From NCBI GenBank assembly GCA_934432675.1, contig CAKRYT010000002.1, positions 62,001 to 126,000 on the forward strand: DNA of 64,000 bases, given 5' to 3'. Both the position numbers and the translations under genes were made by a program. Shown here in pieces: positions 24,605-33,965 of the stretch. The DNA comes from an uncultured Eubacteriales bacterium. Its GTDB lineage: Bacteria; Bacillota; Clostridia; Oscillospirales; CAG-272. Position 1 is the first letter of the stretch. Every line of letters begins with the position of its first letter. The notes under the pieces are model-generated. The model was given only the letters and a program-made list of their open reading frames with translations. It had not been told where the DNA came from and did no database searches.

Positions 24605-26041
24605 ATGCGAAAATTTGATACCAAGGTGCAACTCCTGAAATACAAGGCGTTGCGCGAGGTCGCGCGCGAGGCGTGGGCAAACAGCCTCACCGCCACCATG
24701 CTCGATATTCCGAAACGCATCATCCCCGGCAAGACACCGACCATGCGCTGCTGCGTCTACAAGGAGCGCGCCATCGTGAACGAGCGCGTCAAGGTGGCGA
24801 TGGGGTGGGATGCGACCAATCCGAACGTCATCGAGGTCATTGACATCGCCTGCGACGAGTGCCCCGTGAGCGGCTACGAAGTCACGGACGCCTGCCGCGG
24901 GTGTCTCTCGCACCGTTGTTCCGAGGTGTGCCCGCGCGGGGCCATCACCTTTGACCGCAACCAGAAGGCGAAGATCGACAAGAGCAAATGCGTGGACTGC
25001 GGGGGATGTGCCAAGGTGTGCCCGTACGGTGCCATCCGCAACCATAAGCGTCCGTGCGAGAACGCCTGCCGCGTGAAGGCGATCGGGCGCGGCCCCGAGA
25101 ACTCCGCCGTCATCGACAACGAAAAGTGCATTTCCTGCGGGGCCTGCGTGTACCAATGCCCGTTCGGTGCCATCACCGACAAGTCGTACATACTGGACGT
25201 CATTGATCTGATCCGCCGTTCGCGGCACGGGAGCGCGTACCGGGTGTACGCCATCGTCGCGCCCGCCATCGCCAGCCAGTTCGCCTACGCGACGCTCGGG
25301 CAGGTGATGCGGGGCATCCGCGGACTCGGTTTTTCGGAGGTCTCGGAGGCGGCACTCGGCGCGGATATGGCCGCCGAGGCGGAGGCGGAGGAACTCGTCG
25401 AGCGCGGGCTCCTGACCAGTTCCTGCTGCCCGGCGTTTGTCGACTATATCCGTAAGAATTTCCCGGATCTTGTCCCGCTCATCTCCAAAACCCCCTCGCC
25501 GATGGCGATGATGGGGCGGTATATCAAGGGGCGGGACCCGACGGCGAAGACCGTCTTCATCGGTCCGTGTACGGCGAAAAAGATGGAGTTCCGGCGGGCG
25601 GAGGTACGCCCGTACATCGACGCCGTGATTACCTTTGAGGAGTTGCAGGCACTCTTTGACAGCCGGGACATCGAGATCACCGACCTGCCGGAGGAGCCGC
25701 TGCCGGAGGGCAGTTCCTACTACGGGCGCATCTTCGCCCGCGGCGGCGGGCTCTCGGAGGCGGTGGGGGAGGCACTCAAAGAGAGCGGGCAGGGCGACTT
25801 TCCGCTCCGTGCGGTGCCCTGCAACGGGATCGACGCCTGTCGCGTCGCGCTCATCAAGTTGTCAAAACACCTGTCCGACGCCAACTTCATCGAGGGGATG
25901 GCGTGCGGCGGCGGGTGCATCGGCGGTGCCGGGTGCCTGACGCACGGCGAGTCCAACCGGGGCGGTGTGGAGCGTTACGGGCGCAGTGCCGCCTTTACCT
26001 CCATCCGCGACGCGGTCGCGGCGGCGGAGGGAAAAGACTGA
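24605..26041 (+). CDS. Monomeric [FeFe] hydrogenase, group B-like (copy 2)
   Basis: 478 residues, collinear with the protein at 13482. The Cys-rich N-terminal region is conserved (CRGCLSHRCSEVCPRGA, CVDCGGCAKVCPY, CISCGACVYQCPF). L1 TSSCCPAFVDYI places Cys274/275 at exactly the same residue numbers as in copy 1; L2 is IGPCTAKKMEF and L3 EGMACGGGCIGGAG. All H-cluster ligands are present, so it should be active. The ATG at 24605 follows GGGAGGT by five bases. It is controlled from the LysR-divergent promoter rather than with Rex, which suggests use under different conditions from copy 1. Confidence 0.92.
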   Translation: MRKFDTKVQLLKYKALREVAREAWANSLTATMLDIPKRIIPGKTPTMRCCVYKERAIVNERVKVAMGWDATNPNVIEVIDIACDECPVSGYEVTDACRGCLSHRCSEVCPRGAITFDRNQKAKIDKSKCVDCGGCAKVCPYGAIRNHKRPCENACRVKAIGRGPENSAVIDNEKCISCGACVYQCPFGAITDKSYILDVIDLIRRSRHGSAYRVYAIVAPAIASQFAYATLGQVMRGIRGLGFSEVSEAALGADMAAEAEAEELVERGLLTSSCCPAFVDYIRKNFPDLVPLISKTPSPMAMMGRYIKGRDPTAKTVFIGPCTAKKMEFRRAEVRPYIDAVITFEELQALFDSRDIEITDLPEEPLPEGSSYYGRIFARGGGLSEAVGEALKESGQGDFPLRAVPCNGIDACRVALIKLSKHLSDANFIEGMACGGGCIGGAGCLTHGESNRGGVERYGRSAAFTSIRDAVAAAEGKD

Positions 26042-26057
26042 ACGCAGAAATACGGGG

Positions 26058-26084
26058 GAGGGGCATGGGAGTGCCCCTCTCTTT
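26058..26084 (+). terminator. Probable terminator after hydrogenase 2
   Basis: GAGGGGCA at 26058-26065 pairs with TGCCCCTC at 26072-26079, followed by TCTTT. The T-run is weak. Between here and the promoter at 26307 there is GC-rich sequence in which I see no gene or motif. Confidence 0.55.
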
Positions 26085-26306
26085 GACGGCGCGGCACACC
26101 GCGCGATCGGCAGGGGGCCGGCACGCACGACCGGGCAGGGCGCGGGTCTGTCGGGGAGGTGTCGGTACCCGTTTTTCCGGCCGTGCGGCGCAACGGTCAG
26201 CGGTCGGGGTGACGGTCGGCGGGGGTGGTTTTGCCCGACCGGCGGTCGCAAAGGCGTATCCGTGCGCGCGGTCAAGGGAAATATAAAAAAGTTACCGCAC
26301 GCGTGA

Positions 26307-26335
26307 TTGACATTAAAAATTCAATATGTTAGAAT
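26307..26335 (+). promoter_or_regulatory. Promoter of the SGNH esterase-ABC exporter operon
   Basis: TTGACA at 26307-26312, 17-base spacer, TAGAAT at 26330-26335, 44 bp before the esterase ATG. Confidence 0.8.
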
Positions 26336-26379
26336 ACCACTTACAATTGCATGACACCTGTCATAAGGGGAAAATAAAT

Positions 26380-27357
26380 ATGATGAAAATCCGCTTTGAT
26401 GACGCCGCGGTGCGGTACACCGGGCGTTGGTATTTCGGCGATGCCGCCGAGACGACCTGCGCCGGGGCGTATTTTGAGGTCGGCTTTACGGGGGAGATGC
26501 TGCTCCTATCTTTCGATATGCGCGGGGTCAGCCGCACGGCACCGCATCTGTACCTGCAACTGGATGGCGGTGCGCGGTTTGAGGTTCCGACGGATGCTTA
26601 TCTGCGCGTGGAGACCACGGCGGGGGCGCACACGCTCCGCGCCATCGTCAAGAGCCTGGACGAATACGAGTCCCGCTGGGAGGTACCGAACTGCCGTGTC
26701 TCCGTCCTCGGCTTTGAGGCGGACGGGTTTACGCCGCTCCCGCCGGATGCGAGACCCGTCATTGCGTTTATCGGTGACTCCATCACCGAGGGGATCCTCG
26801 TGGATCCCGAGCGACGTTCTGCCGCATTCCGGGACGATGCCCGCAACCGTGTCTATCAGGACGACGTGACGGCAGGTTGGGCATGGCGCACCGCCGAGGC
26901 ACTCGGCATGGCTCCCCGCATCATGGGGTACGGAGCCGTCGGGCTGACCCGGAGCGGGAGCGGCGGCGTGCCGCGCGCGGCACTTGCCTATCCGTTCGCC
27001 TATGCGGGGGCACCGTTGCCGCCGGCAAAGGTCGACTACATCGTCATTAACCACGGCGCGAACGACAGCGGCGCATCGGACGGGGAATATCTGCAACGAT
27101 ACGAGGAACTCCTCGACGACGTACGGACGGTGCACCCACAGGCGCGCGTGCTCGTTCTGCCTTCCTTCTGGGGTTTTCACGCGGCGGTGCTGCCGGATTT
27201 CGTGGCGCGGTACAATGCCTCGCGCGGGGCGCGGGTGGATTTTCTCCCGACTGACGGCTGGTTCGGAAACTTCCCCGAGCACCCGGTGCGCGCGGAGGAC
27301 CGTGAGATCGCCGCTCGCCTGACCGGGGCGTTGCGGGTGCTTTGGGGGCTCCTGTAA
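26380..27357 (+). CDS. SGNH/GDSL hydrolase, CE2-like two-domain esterase
   Basis: 325 residues. An N-terminal jelly-roll-like domain (about 1-120) precedes an SGNH hydrolase domain with block I VIAFIGDSITEG (nucleophile Ser134), block III NHGANDSG and a C-terminal FPEHPVRAED histidine. This order matches carbohydrate esterase family 2 enzymes, which deacetylate sugars. No signal peptide is evident, so it may act on imported oligosaccharides. The start at 26380 is set by the promoter -10 at 26330 and AAGGGG nine bases upstream; ATG 26383 follows directly. The ABC exporter genes start 39 bp downstream. Confidence 0.82.
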   Translation: MMKIRFDDAAVRYTGRWYFGDAAETTCAGAYFEVGFTGEMLLLSFDMRGVSRTAPHLYLQLDGGARFEVPTDAYLRVETTAGAHTLRAIVKSLDEYESRWEVPNCRVSVLGFEADGFTPLPPDARPVIAFIGDSITEGILVDPERRSAAFRDDARNRVYQDDVTAGWAWRTAEALGMAPRIMGYGAVGLTRSGSGGVPRAALAYPFAYAGAPLPPAKVDYIVINHGANDSGASDGEYLQRYEELLDDVRTVHPQARVLVLPSFWGFHAAVLPDFVARYNASRGARVDFLPTDGWFGNFPEHPVRAEDREIAARLTGALRVLWGLL

Positions 27358-27396
27358 AAATCGGTTTACGCAACACAAGATAAAGGAAAAACGGCT

Positions 27397-29166
27397 ATGA
27401 TCCGAAAAATACTGAAAAGCGTGGGGGAATACAAAAAAGCGACTGTCATGACGATGTTGCTCGTCGTCTTTGAGGTCGCCATCGACTGTGTCATCCCGTT
27501 CATCATTGCCACGCTCATCAACCAGATCGAGGCAAACTGCGGGCTGGGCACCATCGTGAAGTGGGGTGTCGTGCTCGTCGTCCTCGCATTCCTCTCGCTC
27601 CTGTTCGGTGCCTGGGCGGGCTCGACCTGCGCGACGGCATCCGCCGGGTTTGCAAGAAACCTGCGGAGAAACCTGTTCCGCCGTGTACAGGACTTCTCGT
27701 TTGAGAACATCGACAAGTTTTCGTCCGCGTCGCTCGTGACGCGTATGACCACCGACGTCGGCAACGTCCAGATGGCGTTCATGATGATCATCCGGACGGC
27801 GATCCGCTCGCCGCTCATGATCATCTTTTCGTTCATCATGGCGTTCATCCTCGGCGGCAGCATGGCGATTATCTACGCGGTGCTCATCCCGTTCCTCGGT
27901 TTCTTCCTGTTCCTGATTATCCGGAAGGTGATGCCGCTCTTCACCCGCGTCTTCCGCAAGTATGACCGGCTCAACGAGTCGATCGAGGAGGACGTGCGCG
28001 GGATGCGCGTCGTCAAGAGTTTCGTGCGGGAGGACCACGAGCGCGAGAAGTTCGGGCGCGCGTCCGAAGACGTCTGCCGCGACTTTACCCGTGCCGAAAA
28101 AATCCTCGCACTCAACAATCCGCTCATGCAGTTCTGTCTCTACGCCCTCATGGTGGTCGTCATCTTCTTCGGCTCCCGCAAGATCGTGAATCTCGGCGGC
28201 GTCGGCATGAACGTCGGGCACCTCTCCGGGCTCCTGACCTACGGTACGCAGATCCTCTTCAACCTGATGATGGTGTCCTTCATCTTCGTCATGTTCACCA
28301 TGTCGCTGGAATCCATGAAACGTATCACCGAGGTGCTGGACACCGAGAGCACGCTGACGAGCCCCGAGGGGGCACTCACCGATGTGGCGGACGGCTCCGT
28401 CGACTTCGATCACGTCGATTTCAAGTATGCGGCGACGGCGGAGAAAACGGCACTGACGGATATTGATCTGCATATCGCGAGCGGGGAGACCATCGGGATT
28501 ATCGGCGGCACCGGCTCCGGCAAGACGACCCTCATCCAGCTCATCTCGCGTCTTTACGACGTGACGGCGGGCGCGGTGCGTGTCGGCGGGGAGGACGTGC
28601 GGAAGTACGACCTCGAAGTGCTCCGCAACCAGGTCGCCGTCGTGCTCCAAAAGAACGTGCTGTTCTCCGGCACCATCAAGGAAAACCTGCGGTGGGGCAA
28701 TCCGGATGCCACCGACGAGGAACTCGCGGAGGCCTGCCGCCTGGCACAGGCGGACGAGTTCATCACGCAACTCCCCGACGGGTACGATACACACATCGAG
28801 CAGGGCGGTACGAACGTCTCCGGCGGGCAGAAGCAGCGGCTCTGCATCGCGCGGGCACTGCTCAAAAAACCGAAAATTCTGATCCTCGACGACTCGACCA
28901 GTGCGGTCGATACCAAGACGGATGCCCTCATCCGCATGGGCTTCAAGAAATTCATTCCGACCACGACGAAGATCATCATTGCACAGCGTCTGTCTTCCGT
29001 GCAGGATGCCGACAGGATCCTGATCCTTGACGGCGGGCGGGTCGTCGCCGTGGGCTCGCACGCGGAACTGCTGGCCGGGAACGAACTTTATCGTGAGATC
29101 TGGCATTCGCAAAACCGCGGCAGTGATGCAGCCGAGGAGGGAGGTGACGGTCATGCAAATGCGTAA
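27397..29166 (+). CDS. ABC exporter half-transporter, degenerate-site subunit (TM287-like)
   Basis: 589 residues: a six-helix exporter membrane domain (about 1-310) and an ATPase domain. Walker A is GGTGSGKTT with Lys376, the signature is VSGGQKQRL, and Walker B is ILILDDSTSAVD. The residue after the Walker B Asp498 is Asp499 instead of the catalytic Glu, the hallmark of the degenerate site of heterodimeric exporters such as TM287/288. The partner follows in a 14-bp overlap. The substrate is not predictable; multidrug or lipid/peptide export are typical. Confidence 0.92.
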   Translation: MIRKILKSVGEYKKATVMTMLLVVFEVAIDCVIPFIIATLINQIEANCGLGTIVKWGVVLVVLAFLSLLFGAWAGSTCATASAGFARNLRRNLFRRVQDFSFENIDKFSSASLVTRMTTDVGNVQMAFMMIIRTAIRSPLMIIFSFIMAFILGGSMAIIYAVLIPFLGFFLFLIIRKVMPLFTRVFRKYDRLNESIEEDVRGMRVVKSFVREDHEREKFGRASEDVCRDFTRAEKILALNNPLMQFCLYALMVVVIFFGSRKIVNLGGVGMNVGHLSGLLTYGTQILFNLMMVSFIFVMFTMSLESMKRITEVLDTESTLTSPEGALTDVADGSVDFDHVDFKYAATAEKTALTDIDLHIASGETIGIIGGTGSGKTTLIQLISRLYDVTAGAVRVGGEDVRKYDLEVLRNQVAVVLQKNVLFSGTIKENLRWGNPDATDEELAEACRLAQADEFITQLPDGYDTHIEQGGTNVSGGQKQRLCIARALLKKPKILILDDSTSAVDTKTDALIRMGFKKFIPTTTKIIIAQRLSSVQDADRILILDGGRVVAVGSHAELLAGNELYREIWHSQNRGSDAAEEGGDGHANA

Positions 29167-31090
29167 ACCGCAGGCAAAGCGCGGGGTGTTCCGCCGGATC
29201 CTCCGTGACCTCTTCCGTTACTATCCCGTGATGCTCCCCGTGACCATCGTGCTCATTCTGTTCAGCGCGGTCAGCGCGGCGATTCCCGCCGTGTTTATGG
29301 AGCGCGTCGTGACCATCCTCTCCGACAGTCTCGATGCGGGGGATGCCTCCTGGGCGACGGTGCGGCCGCAGATCCTTTCGCTCCTCGCCGTGCTCGTCTC
29401 CATCTATATCGTGTCCCTGATCGCCAATTACGTGTACCATCGCTTCCTCGCCATCATGACGCAGGGGGCACTCGACAAGTACCGCCGCCGGATGTTCGAT
29501 CACATGCAGTCGCTCCCGATCCGGTACTTCGACACGCACACGCACGGCGACGTCATGAGTATCTATACCAACGATACAGACACGCTCCGTCAGATGATCG
29601 GCGAGAGCCTGCCGCAGATGCTCAGTTCCGCCGTGATCGTTCTCTCGGTGCTGTTCATCATGATCTGGTACAGCCTGTGGCTCTCTCTGCTCGTGCTGCT
29701 CGGGGTCGCGGCGATGCTGTTCGTGACCAAGGCAATCGGCGGCAGAAGTGCGAGGTACTTCCTCCTGCAACAGCAGCGCATCGGTAAGACCGAGGGCTAT
29801 ATTCAGGAGATGATGAACGGGCAGAAGGTCGTCAAGGTGTTCTGCCACGAAGAGGCGAGCAAGGCCGACTTCGACGAGATCAACGATGCGTTCTGTGACG
29901 CGTCGACGCGCGCCAACCGCTACGCCAATATGCTCATGCCGATCATGTTCAATATCGGCAACATCATGTACGTGCTGGTGGCAATCCTCGGGGGTGTTCT
30001 GCTCACGACCGGGTTTGTCAACCCGTCACTCTCCTACGCCGTCGGCAAATTGCAGGGGACGGCGGGGGCGGCGGTGCTCGCCATCGGCGCGCTCGTCACC
30101 TACCTCAACATGACCAAGCAGTTTGCGGGGAACATCGGGCAGGTGTCGGGGCAGGTCAACTCGATTGTCATGGGGCTTGCCGGCGCGACGCGCATCTACG
30201 ACCTCATCGACGAGCCGAGCGAGGTGGACGAGGGATACGTGACGCTCGTCAACGCAAAAGAGGTGAACGGAGAGATCGTCGAGTGCCCTGAACACACCGG
30301 AAGGTGGGCGTGGAAACACCCGCACGCCGCGGACGGCACCGTGACCTATACGCCCCTCACGGGCGACGTACGCATGGTGGACGTGGACTTCGGGTACGTG
30401 CCGGAGAAGATCGTGCTCCACGACGTGACGCTATACGCCGAGCCGGGGCAGAAGGTGGCGTTCGTCGGCGCGACGGGCGCGGGGAAGACCACCATCACCA
30501 ACCTCATCAACCGTTTCTACGATATTGCCGACGGAAAGATCCGTTACGACGGCATCAATATCAATAAAATCAAGAAGTCGGCACTCCGTCAGTCGCTCGG
30601 GATCGTCCTCCAAGACACCAACCTCTTTACGGGGACGGTCATGGACAACATCCGTTACGGCAAACTGGACGCAACCGACGAGGAGTGCATCGCGGCGGCG
30701 AAACTCGTCAGCGCAGATGACTTCATCACCCGCCTGCCGGAGGGGTACGAGACCAAACTGATTGCCAACGGTGCCAACCTCTCGCAGGGGCAGAGACAAC
30801 TCCTCGCGATCGCCCGCGCGGCGGTCGCCGACCCGCCCGTGATGATTTTGGACGAGGCGACCTCCTCCATCGATACGCGCACCGAGGAGATCGTGCAGCG
30901 CGGCATGGACGCCCTCATGCACGGGCGCACCGTGTTCGTCATCGCGCACCGCCTCTCGACGGTCAAGAACGCCGACGTCATCATGGTGCTCGACCACGGC
31001 CGCATCATCGAGCGCGGCACGCACGAGGACCTCATCGCGAAACGCGGCAGGTACTACCAACTCTACACCGGCGCGTTCGAACTGGAATAA
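29153..31090 (+). CDS. ABC exporter half-transporter, canonical subunit (TM288-like)
   Basis: 645 residues: six membrane helices and an ATPase domain with GATGAGKTT, LSQGQRQLL, and Walker B MILDEATSSID with Glu568, so this subunit carries the consensus catalytic Glu. Between membrane and ATPase domains there is an insertion of about 50 residues (around 365-415, CPEHTGRWAWKHPHAADG), seen in this branch of exporters. The start at 29153 lies inside the end of the previous gene and has GGGAGGTGA upstream, implying coupled translation of the heterodimer. Confidence 0.93.
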   Translation: MQMRKPQAKRGVFRRILRDLFRYYPVMLPVTIVLILFSAVSAAIPAVFMERVVTILSDSLDAGDASWATVRPQILSLLAVLVSIYIVSLIANYVYHRFLAIMTQGALDKYRRRMFDHMQSLPIRYFDTHTHGDVMSIYTNDTDTLRQMIGESLPQMLSSAVIVLSVLFIMIWYSLWLSLLVLLGVAAMLFVTKAIGGRSARYFLLQQQRIGKTEGYIQEMMNGQKVVKVFCHEEASKADFDEINDAFCDASTRANRYANMLMPIMFNIGNIMYVLVAILGGVLLTTGFVNPSLSYAVGKLQGTAGAAVLAIGALVTYLNMTKQFAGNIGQVSGQVNSIVMGLAGATRIYDLIDEPSEVDEGYVTLVNAKEVNGEIVECPEHTGRWAWKHPHAADGTVTYTPLTGDVRMVDVDFGYVPEKIVLHDVTLYAEPGQKVAFVGATGAGKTTITNLINRFYDIADGKIRYDGININKIKKSALRQSLGIVLQDTNLFTGTVMDNIRYGKLDATDEECIAAAKLVSADDFITRLPEGYETKLIANGANLSQGQRQLLAIARAAVADPPVMILDEATSSIDTRTEEIVQRGMDALMHGRTVFVIAHRLSTVKNADVIMVLDHGRIIERGTHEDLIAKRGRYYQLYTGAFELE

Positions 31091-31156
31091 CGACGCGTTG
31101 CACCCACCGGACACATGGTTTCCGCTTTCTCGTCACGGAGAGACGGAAAAGCCGGG

Positions 31157-31192
31157 AGGAGCCGAGAAATCTCGGCTCCTCTTTGCTTTTTT
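31157..31192 (+). terminator. Terminator of the ABC exporter operon
   Basis: AGGAGCCGAG (31157-31166) pairs perfectly with CTCGGCTCCT (31171-31180) across AAAT, followed by CTTTGCTTTTTT. Confidence 0.9.
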
Positions 31193-31372
31193 ACGGGTGC
31201 CGCCGCAATGCGGTACACGGGCAACGTGCCGTGCGTTACATATCCCGCCGGGAGACGCCCCGCCCCCCTTTTCTGCGGCTTTGCCCGCCCCGGGTGCCCC
31301 CCGCGCGAGGCATGACCGACGGGGGCGGGGAATAGAATGGAGGGAAAAACGTGTGGAACGGTGAGGTGGCAT

Positions 31373-32221
31373 ATGGTCTGGCTGATCGTGGTACTGCTGG
31401 GGATCATACAGGGGGTGACGGAGTGGCTGCCCGTTTCCAGCACCGGGCATATGCTGCTTTTCGAGGACCTGTTGCCGATGCCGGTGACACCGGCGTTCCG
31501 CGGTCTGTTTATGGTGGTCATCCAGTTCGGCTCCATCATGGCGGTCCTGACGCTGTACGGAGGTCGCCTCTGGCCCTTTGGCAGGACCAAGGCACCGGAA
31601 GTCAGGCGCGCGACCCTGGCGTTGTGGGGCAAGGTGCTCCTTGCGTCCGCGCCGGCGGCGGTCATCGGGTTTCTCCTCGATGATCGGATCGAGGCGGTCA
31701 TTTACGCGAGGTCGGGTGTCAAGTGCGCGGTCATCGCCGCCTCTCTGATCGTCTACGGTGTCGGTTTCATCGTGACGGAGCGGTGGCTCCGCTTCCACGG
31801 GGACCGCACGGAGCACGTCGGGGACCTGACGGTGCGCGATGCGTTCGTCATAGGGTGTTTCCAGGCACTGGCACTCATCCCCGGGACCTCCCGCTCGGGC
31901 TCGACCATCATCGGGGCGCGGCTCTGCCGTGTCTCCCGCCCCGCGGCGGCGGAATTCTCCTTCTTTCTCGCAATCCCCGTCATGTTCGGGGCGTCGCTGC
32001 TCAAAATCGGCAAGTATTTTTTGCGGGACGGGTTGACCATGAGCGGCCGGGAAGTGGGGCTCCTGCTCGTCGGTTTCGCAGTGGCGTTTCTCGTTTCGCT
32101 CGTGGTGATACGGTTTCTCATGGATTTTGTGCGGCGGCACAGTTTCGCCGGCTTCGGGTGGTACCGCATCGCGCTCGGGGCGGCGGTGCTCCTGTACGGG
32201 TGTTTTTGCCTCGGGAGATGA
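31373..32221 (+). CDS. uppP: Undecaprenyl-diphosphatase (BacA family)
   Basis: Membrane phosphatase that recycles undecaprenyl diphosphate for cell-wall synthesis and confers bacitracin tolerance; 282 residues and about eight helices. Both family motifs are intact: GVTEWLPVSSTGHMLL near the N-terminus and PGTSRSGSTIIGARL in the second half. The ATG at 31373 is preferred to 31337 because the protein then starts directly in helix 1 and GAGG lies six bases upstream. It is monocistronic. Confidence 0.95.
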   Translation: MVWLIVVLLGIIQGVTEWLPVSSTGHMLLFEDLLPMPVTPAFRGLFMVVIQFGSIMAVLTLYGGRLWPFGRTKAPEVRRATLALWGKVLLASAPAAVIGFLLDDRIEAVIYARSGVKCAVIAASLIVYGVGFIVTERWLRFHGDRTEHVGDLTVRDAFVIGCFQALALIPGTSRSGSTIIGARLCRVSRPAAAEFSFFLAIPVMFGASLLKIGKYFLRDGLTMSGREVGLLLVGFAVAFLVSLVVIRFLMDFVRRHSFAGFGWYRIALGAAVLLYGCFCLGR

Positions 32222-32290
32222 CGGGCGGCTTTCGGACGCGAAAAAATACGATTTCTGCAAAATACGCTATGCGGACGGCAAAAAAAACTA

Positions 32291-32319
32291 TTGTATTGCC
32301 ATATTTGCCGTGATACAAT
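32291..32319 (+). promoter_or_regulatory. Promoter of the eda-kdgK operon
   Basis: TTGTAT at 32291-32296, 17-base spacer, TACAAT at 32314-32319, 31 bp before the aldolase ATG. Confidence 0.75.
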
Positions 32320-32349
32320 GAGGTGAAAACAAGAGGGAGGTTGTTCCAA

Positions 32350-32949
32350 ATGACAAGTGAACAGTTACTCGCAAACAATCGCGTCGTCCCCGTCGTGGTC
32401 ATCCGCGACGTTGCCGATGCCTGCCCCACTTTGGAGGCACTCCGCGACGGGGGGATCCCGGTGGCGGAGATCACGTTCCGCACCGCGTGCGCCGCAGAGG
32501 CGATCCGCATCGGATGTGAGAAATATCCGGATATGATGATCGGTGCCGGCACCGTAATCAACGCCGAGCAGGCGAAGACCGCGATCGCCGCAGGGGCGCG
32601 TTTCATCGTGTCGCCCGGTCTTTCTGCCGGGGTGGCGGAGGTCTGCCGCGAGGCAGGCGTGCCGTATCTGCCCGGGTGTGTGACGCCGACCGAGATCATG
32701 GCGGCACTCGAAATGGGGCTCACGATCCTCAAATTCTTCCCCGCGAACGTGTACGGGGGGCTCACCGCGCTGAAAGCACTGTCCGCGCCGTTCCCGCAGG
32801 TGCGTTTCCTGCCGACGGGTGGGGTCGATCTCAAAAATATCAAGGAATATCTCGCCTTTGATAAGGTGGCCGCCGTGGGTGGCAGTTTCATGATGAAGGG
32901 CGATATTCGGGAAAACTGCAAACAACTGACGGAGGTATTGAACGCATGA
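32350..32949 (+). CDS. eda: KDPG/KHG aldolase
   Basis: Class I aldolase cleaving 2-keto-3-deoxy-6-phosphogluconate to pyruvate and glyceraldehyde 3-phosphate; 199 residues. VAEITFRTACAAEAI, GAGTVINAEQAK, FIVSPGLSAGVAEVC and the Schiff-base lysine in LKFFPAN are all present. GGGAGG lies nine bases before the ATG. It overlaps kdgK by 4 bp (ATGA). With kdgK it forms the lower part of hexuronate (pectin/glucuronate) breakdown; no 6-phosphogluconate dehydratase is seen here, so a complete Entner-Doudoroff pathway is not implied. Confidence 0.95.
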   Translation: MTSEQLLANNRVVPVVVIRDVADACPTLEALRDGGIPVAEITFRTACAAEAIRIGCEKYPDMMIGAGTVINAEQAKTAIAAGARFIVSPGLSAGVAEVCREAGVPYLPGCVTPTEIMAALEMGLTILKFFPANVYGGLTALKALSAPFPQVRFLPTGGVDLKNIKEYLAFDKVAAVGGSFMMKGDIRENCKQLTEVLNA

Positions 32950-33965
32950 AAGTCATTACATTCGGGGAACTGATGCTGCGCCTTGCACCGGAGGGATATT
33001 ACCGGTTCGTGCAGGCGGATACTTACGGTGCCACTTTCGGCGGCGGGGAGGCAAACGTTGCCGTTTCGCTCGCCAACTACGGGGTGCCGGTCGATTTCGT
33101 GACCAAACTCCCGAAACATGAGATCGGTCAGGCGGCGGTCAACAGCCTGCGCCGTTTCGGCGTCGGGACGGACAAGATCGTCCGCGGCGGCGACCGCGTC
33201 GGTATCTACTACCTGGAAAAGGGCGCGTCCCAGCGTCCGAGCAAGGTCATTTACGACCGTGCCGGCTCCGCCATTGCCAAGGCATCGCCCGAGGATTTCG
33301 ACTGGGAGAAGATTTTTGAAGGTGCCGACTGGTTCCACTTCACGGGCATCACGCCCGCACTTTCGCCCGAGATCGCGAAGATCTGCCTGACCGCCGCGAA
33401 AGAGGCAAAGAAACTGGGGCTGACCGTTTCCTGCGACCTCAACTACCGCAAGAAACTGTGGACGCGTGACGAGGCGAGAGCGGCCATGACCGAGATCTGC
33501 CGCTACGTGGACGTGTGCATCTCCAACGAGGAGGATGCGGCGGACGTATTCGGCATCCGTGCCGAGGGGACCGACGTGGACAGCGGGAAGATCAACCGGG
33601 ACGGCTATCGCAGTGTGGCGAAGCAGCTCACCGATATGTTCGGTTTCCGTGCCGTTGCCATCACGCTCCGCGAGAGCATTTCGGCGAACGACAATAACTG
33701 GGCGGCGATGCTCTATACCGGCGGGGAGTGCTATTTCTCCCGCAAGTATGCCATCCGTATCGTGGATCGCGTCGGCGGCGGCGACAGTTTCGGTGCCGGG
33801 CTGATCTACGGTATGCTTTCCGGCTACGACCCGCAGAAGACCATTGAGTTCGCCGTGGCGGCGAGCTGCCTGAAACACACCATCGAGGGCGACTACAACA
33901 TGGTGAGTGTTGCCGAGGTGGAGGCACTGGCGGGGGGGAGCGGATCCGGCCGCGTCCAACGCTGA
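32946..33965 (+). CDS. kdgK: 2-Keto-3-deoxygluconate kinase (PfkB family)
   Basis: Ribokinase-like sugar kinase, 339 residues, phosphorylating 2-keto-3-deoxygluconate to KDPG for the upstream aldolase. It has the N-terminal GELMLRLAPEGYYRFVQAD, the substrate loop FGGGEANVAVSLANYG, and the PfkB ATP/anion-hole motif RVGGGDSFGAGLIYG. The assignment rests on the family plus coupling with eda by an ATGA overlap. The last about 10 residues (GGSGSGRVQR) run into the repeat region that follows. Confidence 0.92.
   Translation: MKVITFGELMLRLAPEGYYRFVQADTYGATFGGGEANVAVSLANYGVPVDFVTKLPKHEIGQAAVNSLRRFGVGTDKIVRGGDRVGIYYLEKGASQRPSKVIYDRAGSAIAKASPEDFDWEKIFEGADWFHFTGITPALSPEIAKICLTAAKEAKKLGLTVSCDLNYRKKLWTRDEARAAMTEICRYVDVCISNEEDAADVFGIRAEGTDVDSGKINRDGYRSVAKQLTDMFGFRAVAITLRESISANDNNWAAMLYTGGECYFSRKYAIRIVDRVGGGDSFGAGLIYGMLSGYDPQKTIEFAVAASCLKHTIEGDYNMVSVAEVEALAGGSGSGRVQR

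Noticed and set aside
26506..29154. Minus-strand open frame of about 880 codons opposite the esterase and ABC exporter genes
   Set aside because: Low-complexity His/Asp/Arg-rich translation and full overlap with well-supported plus-strand genes.
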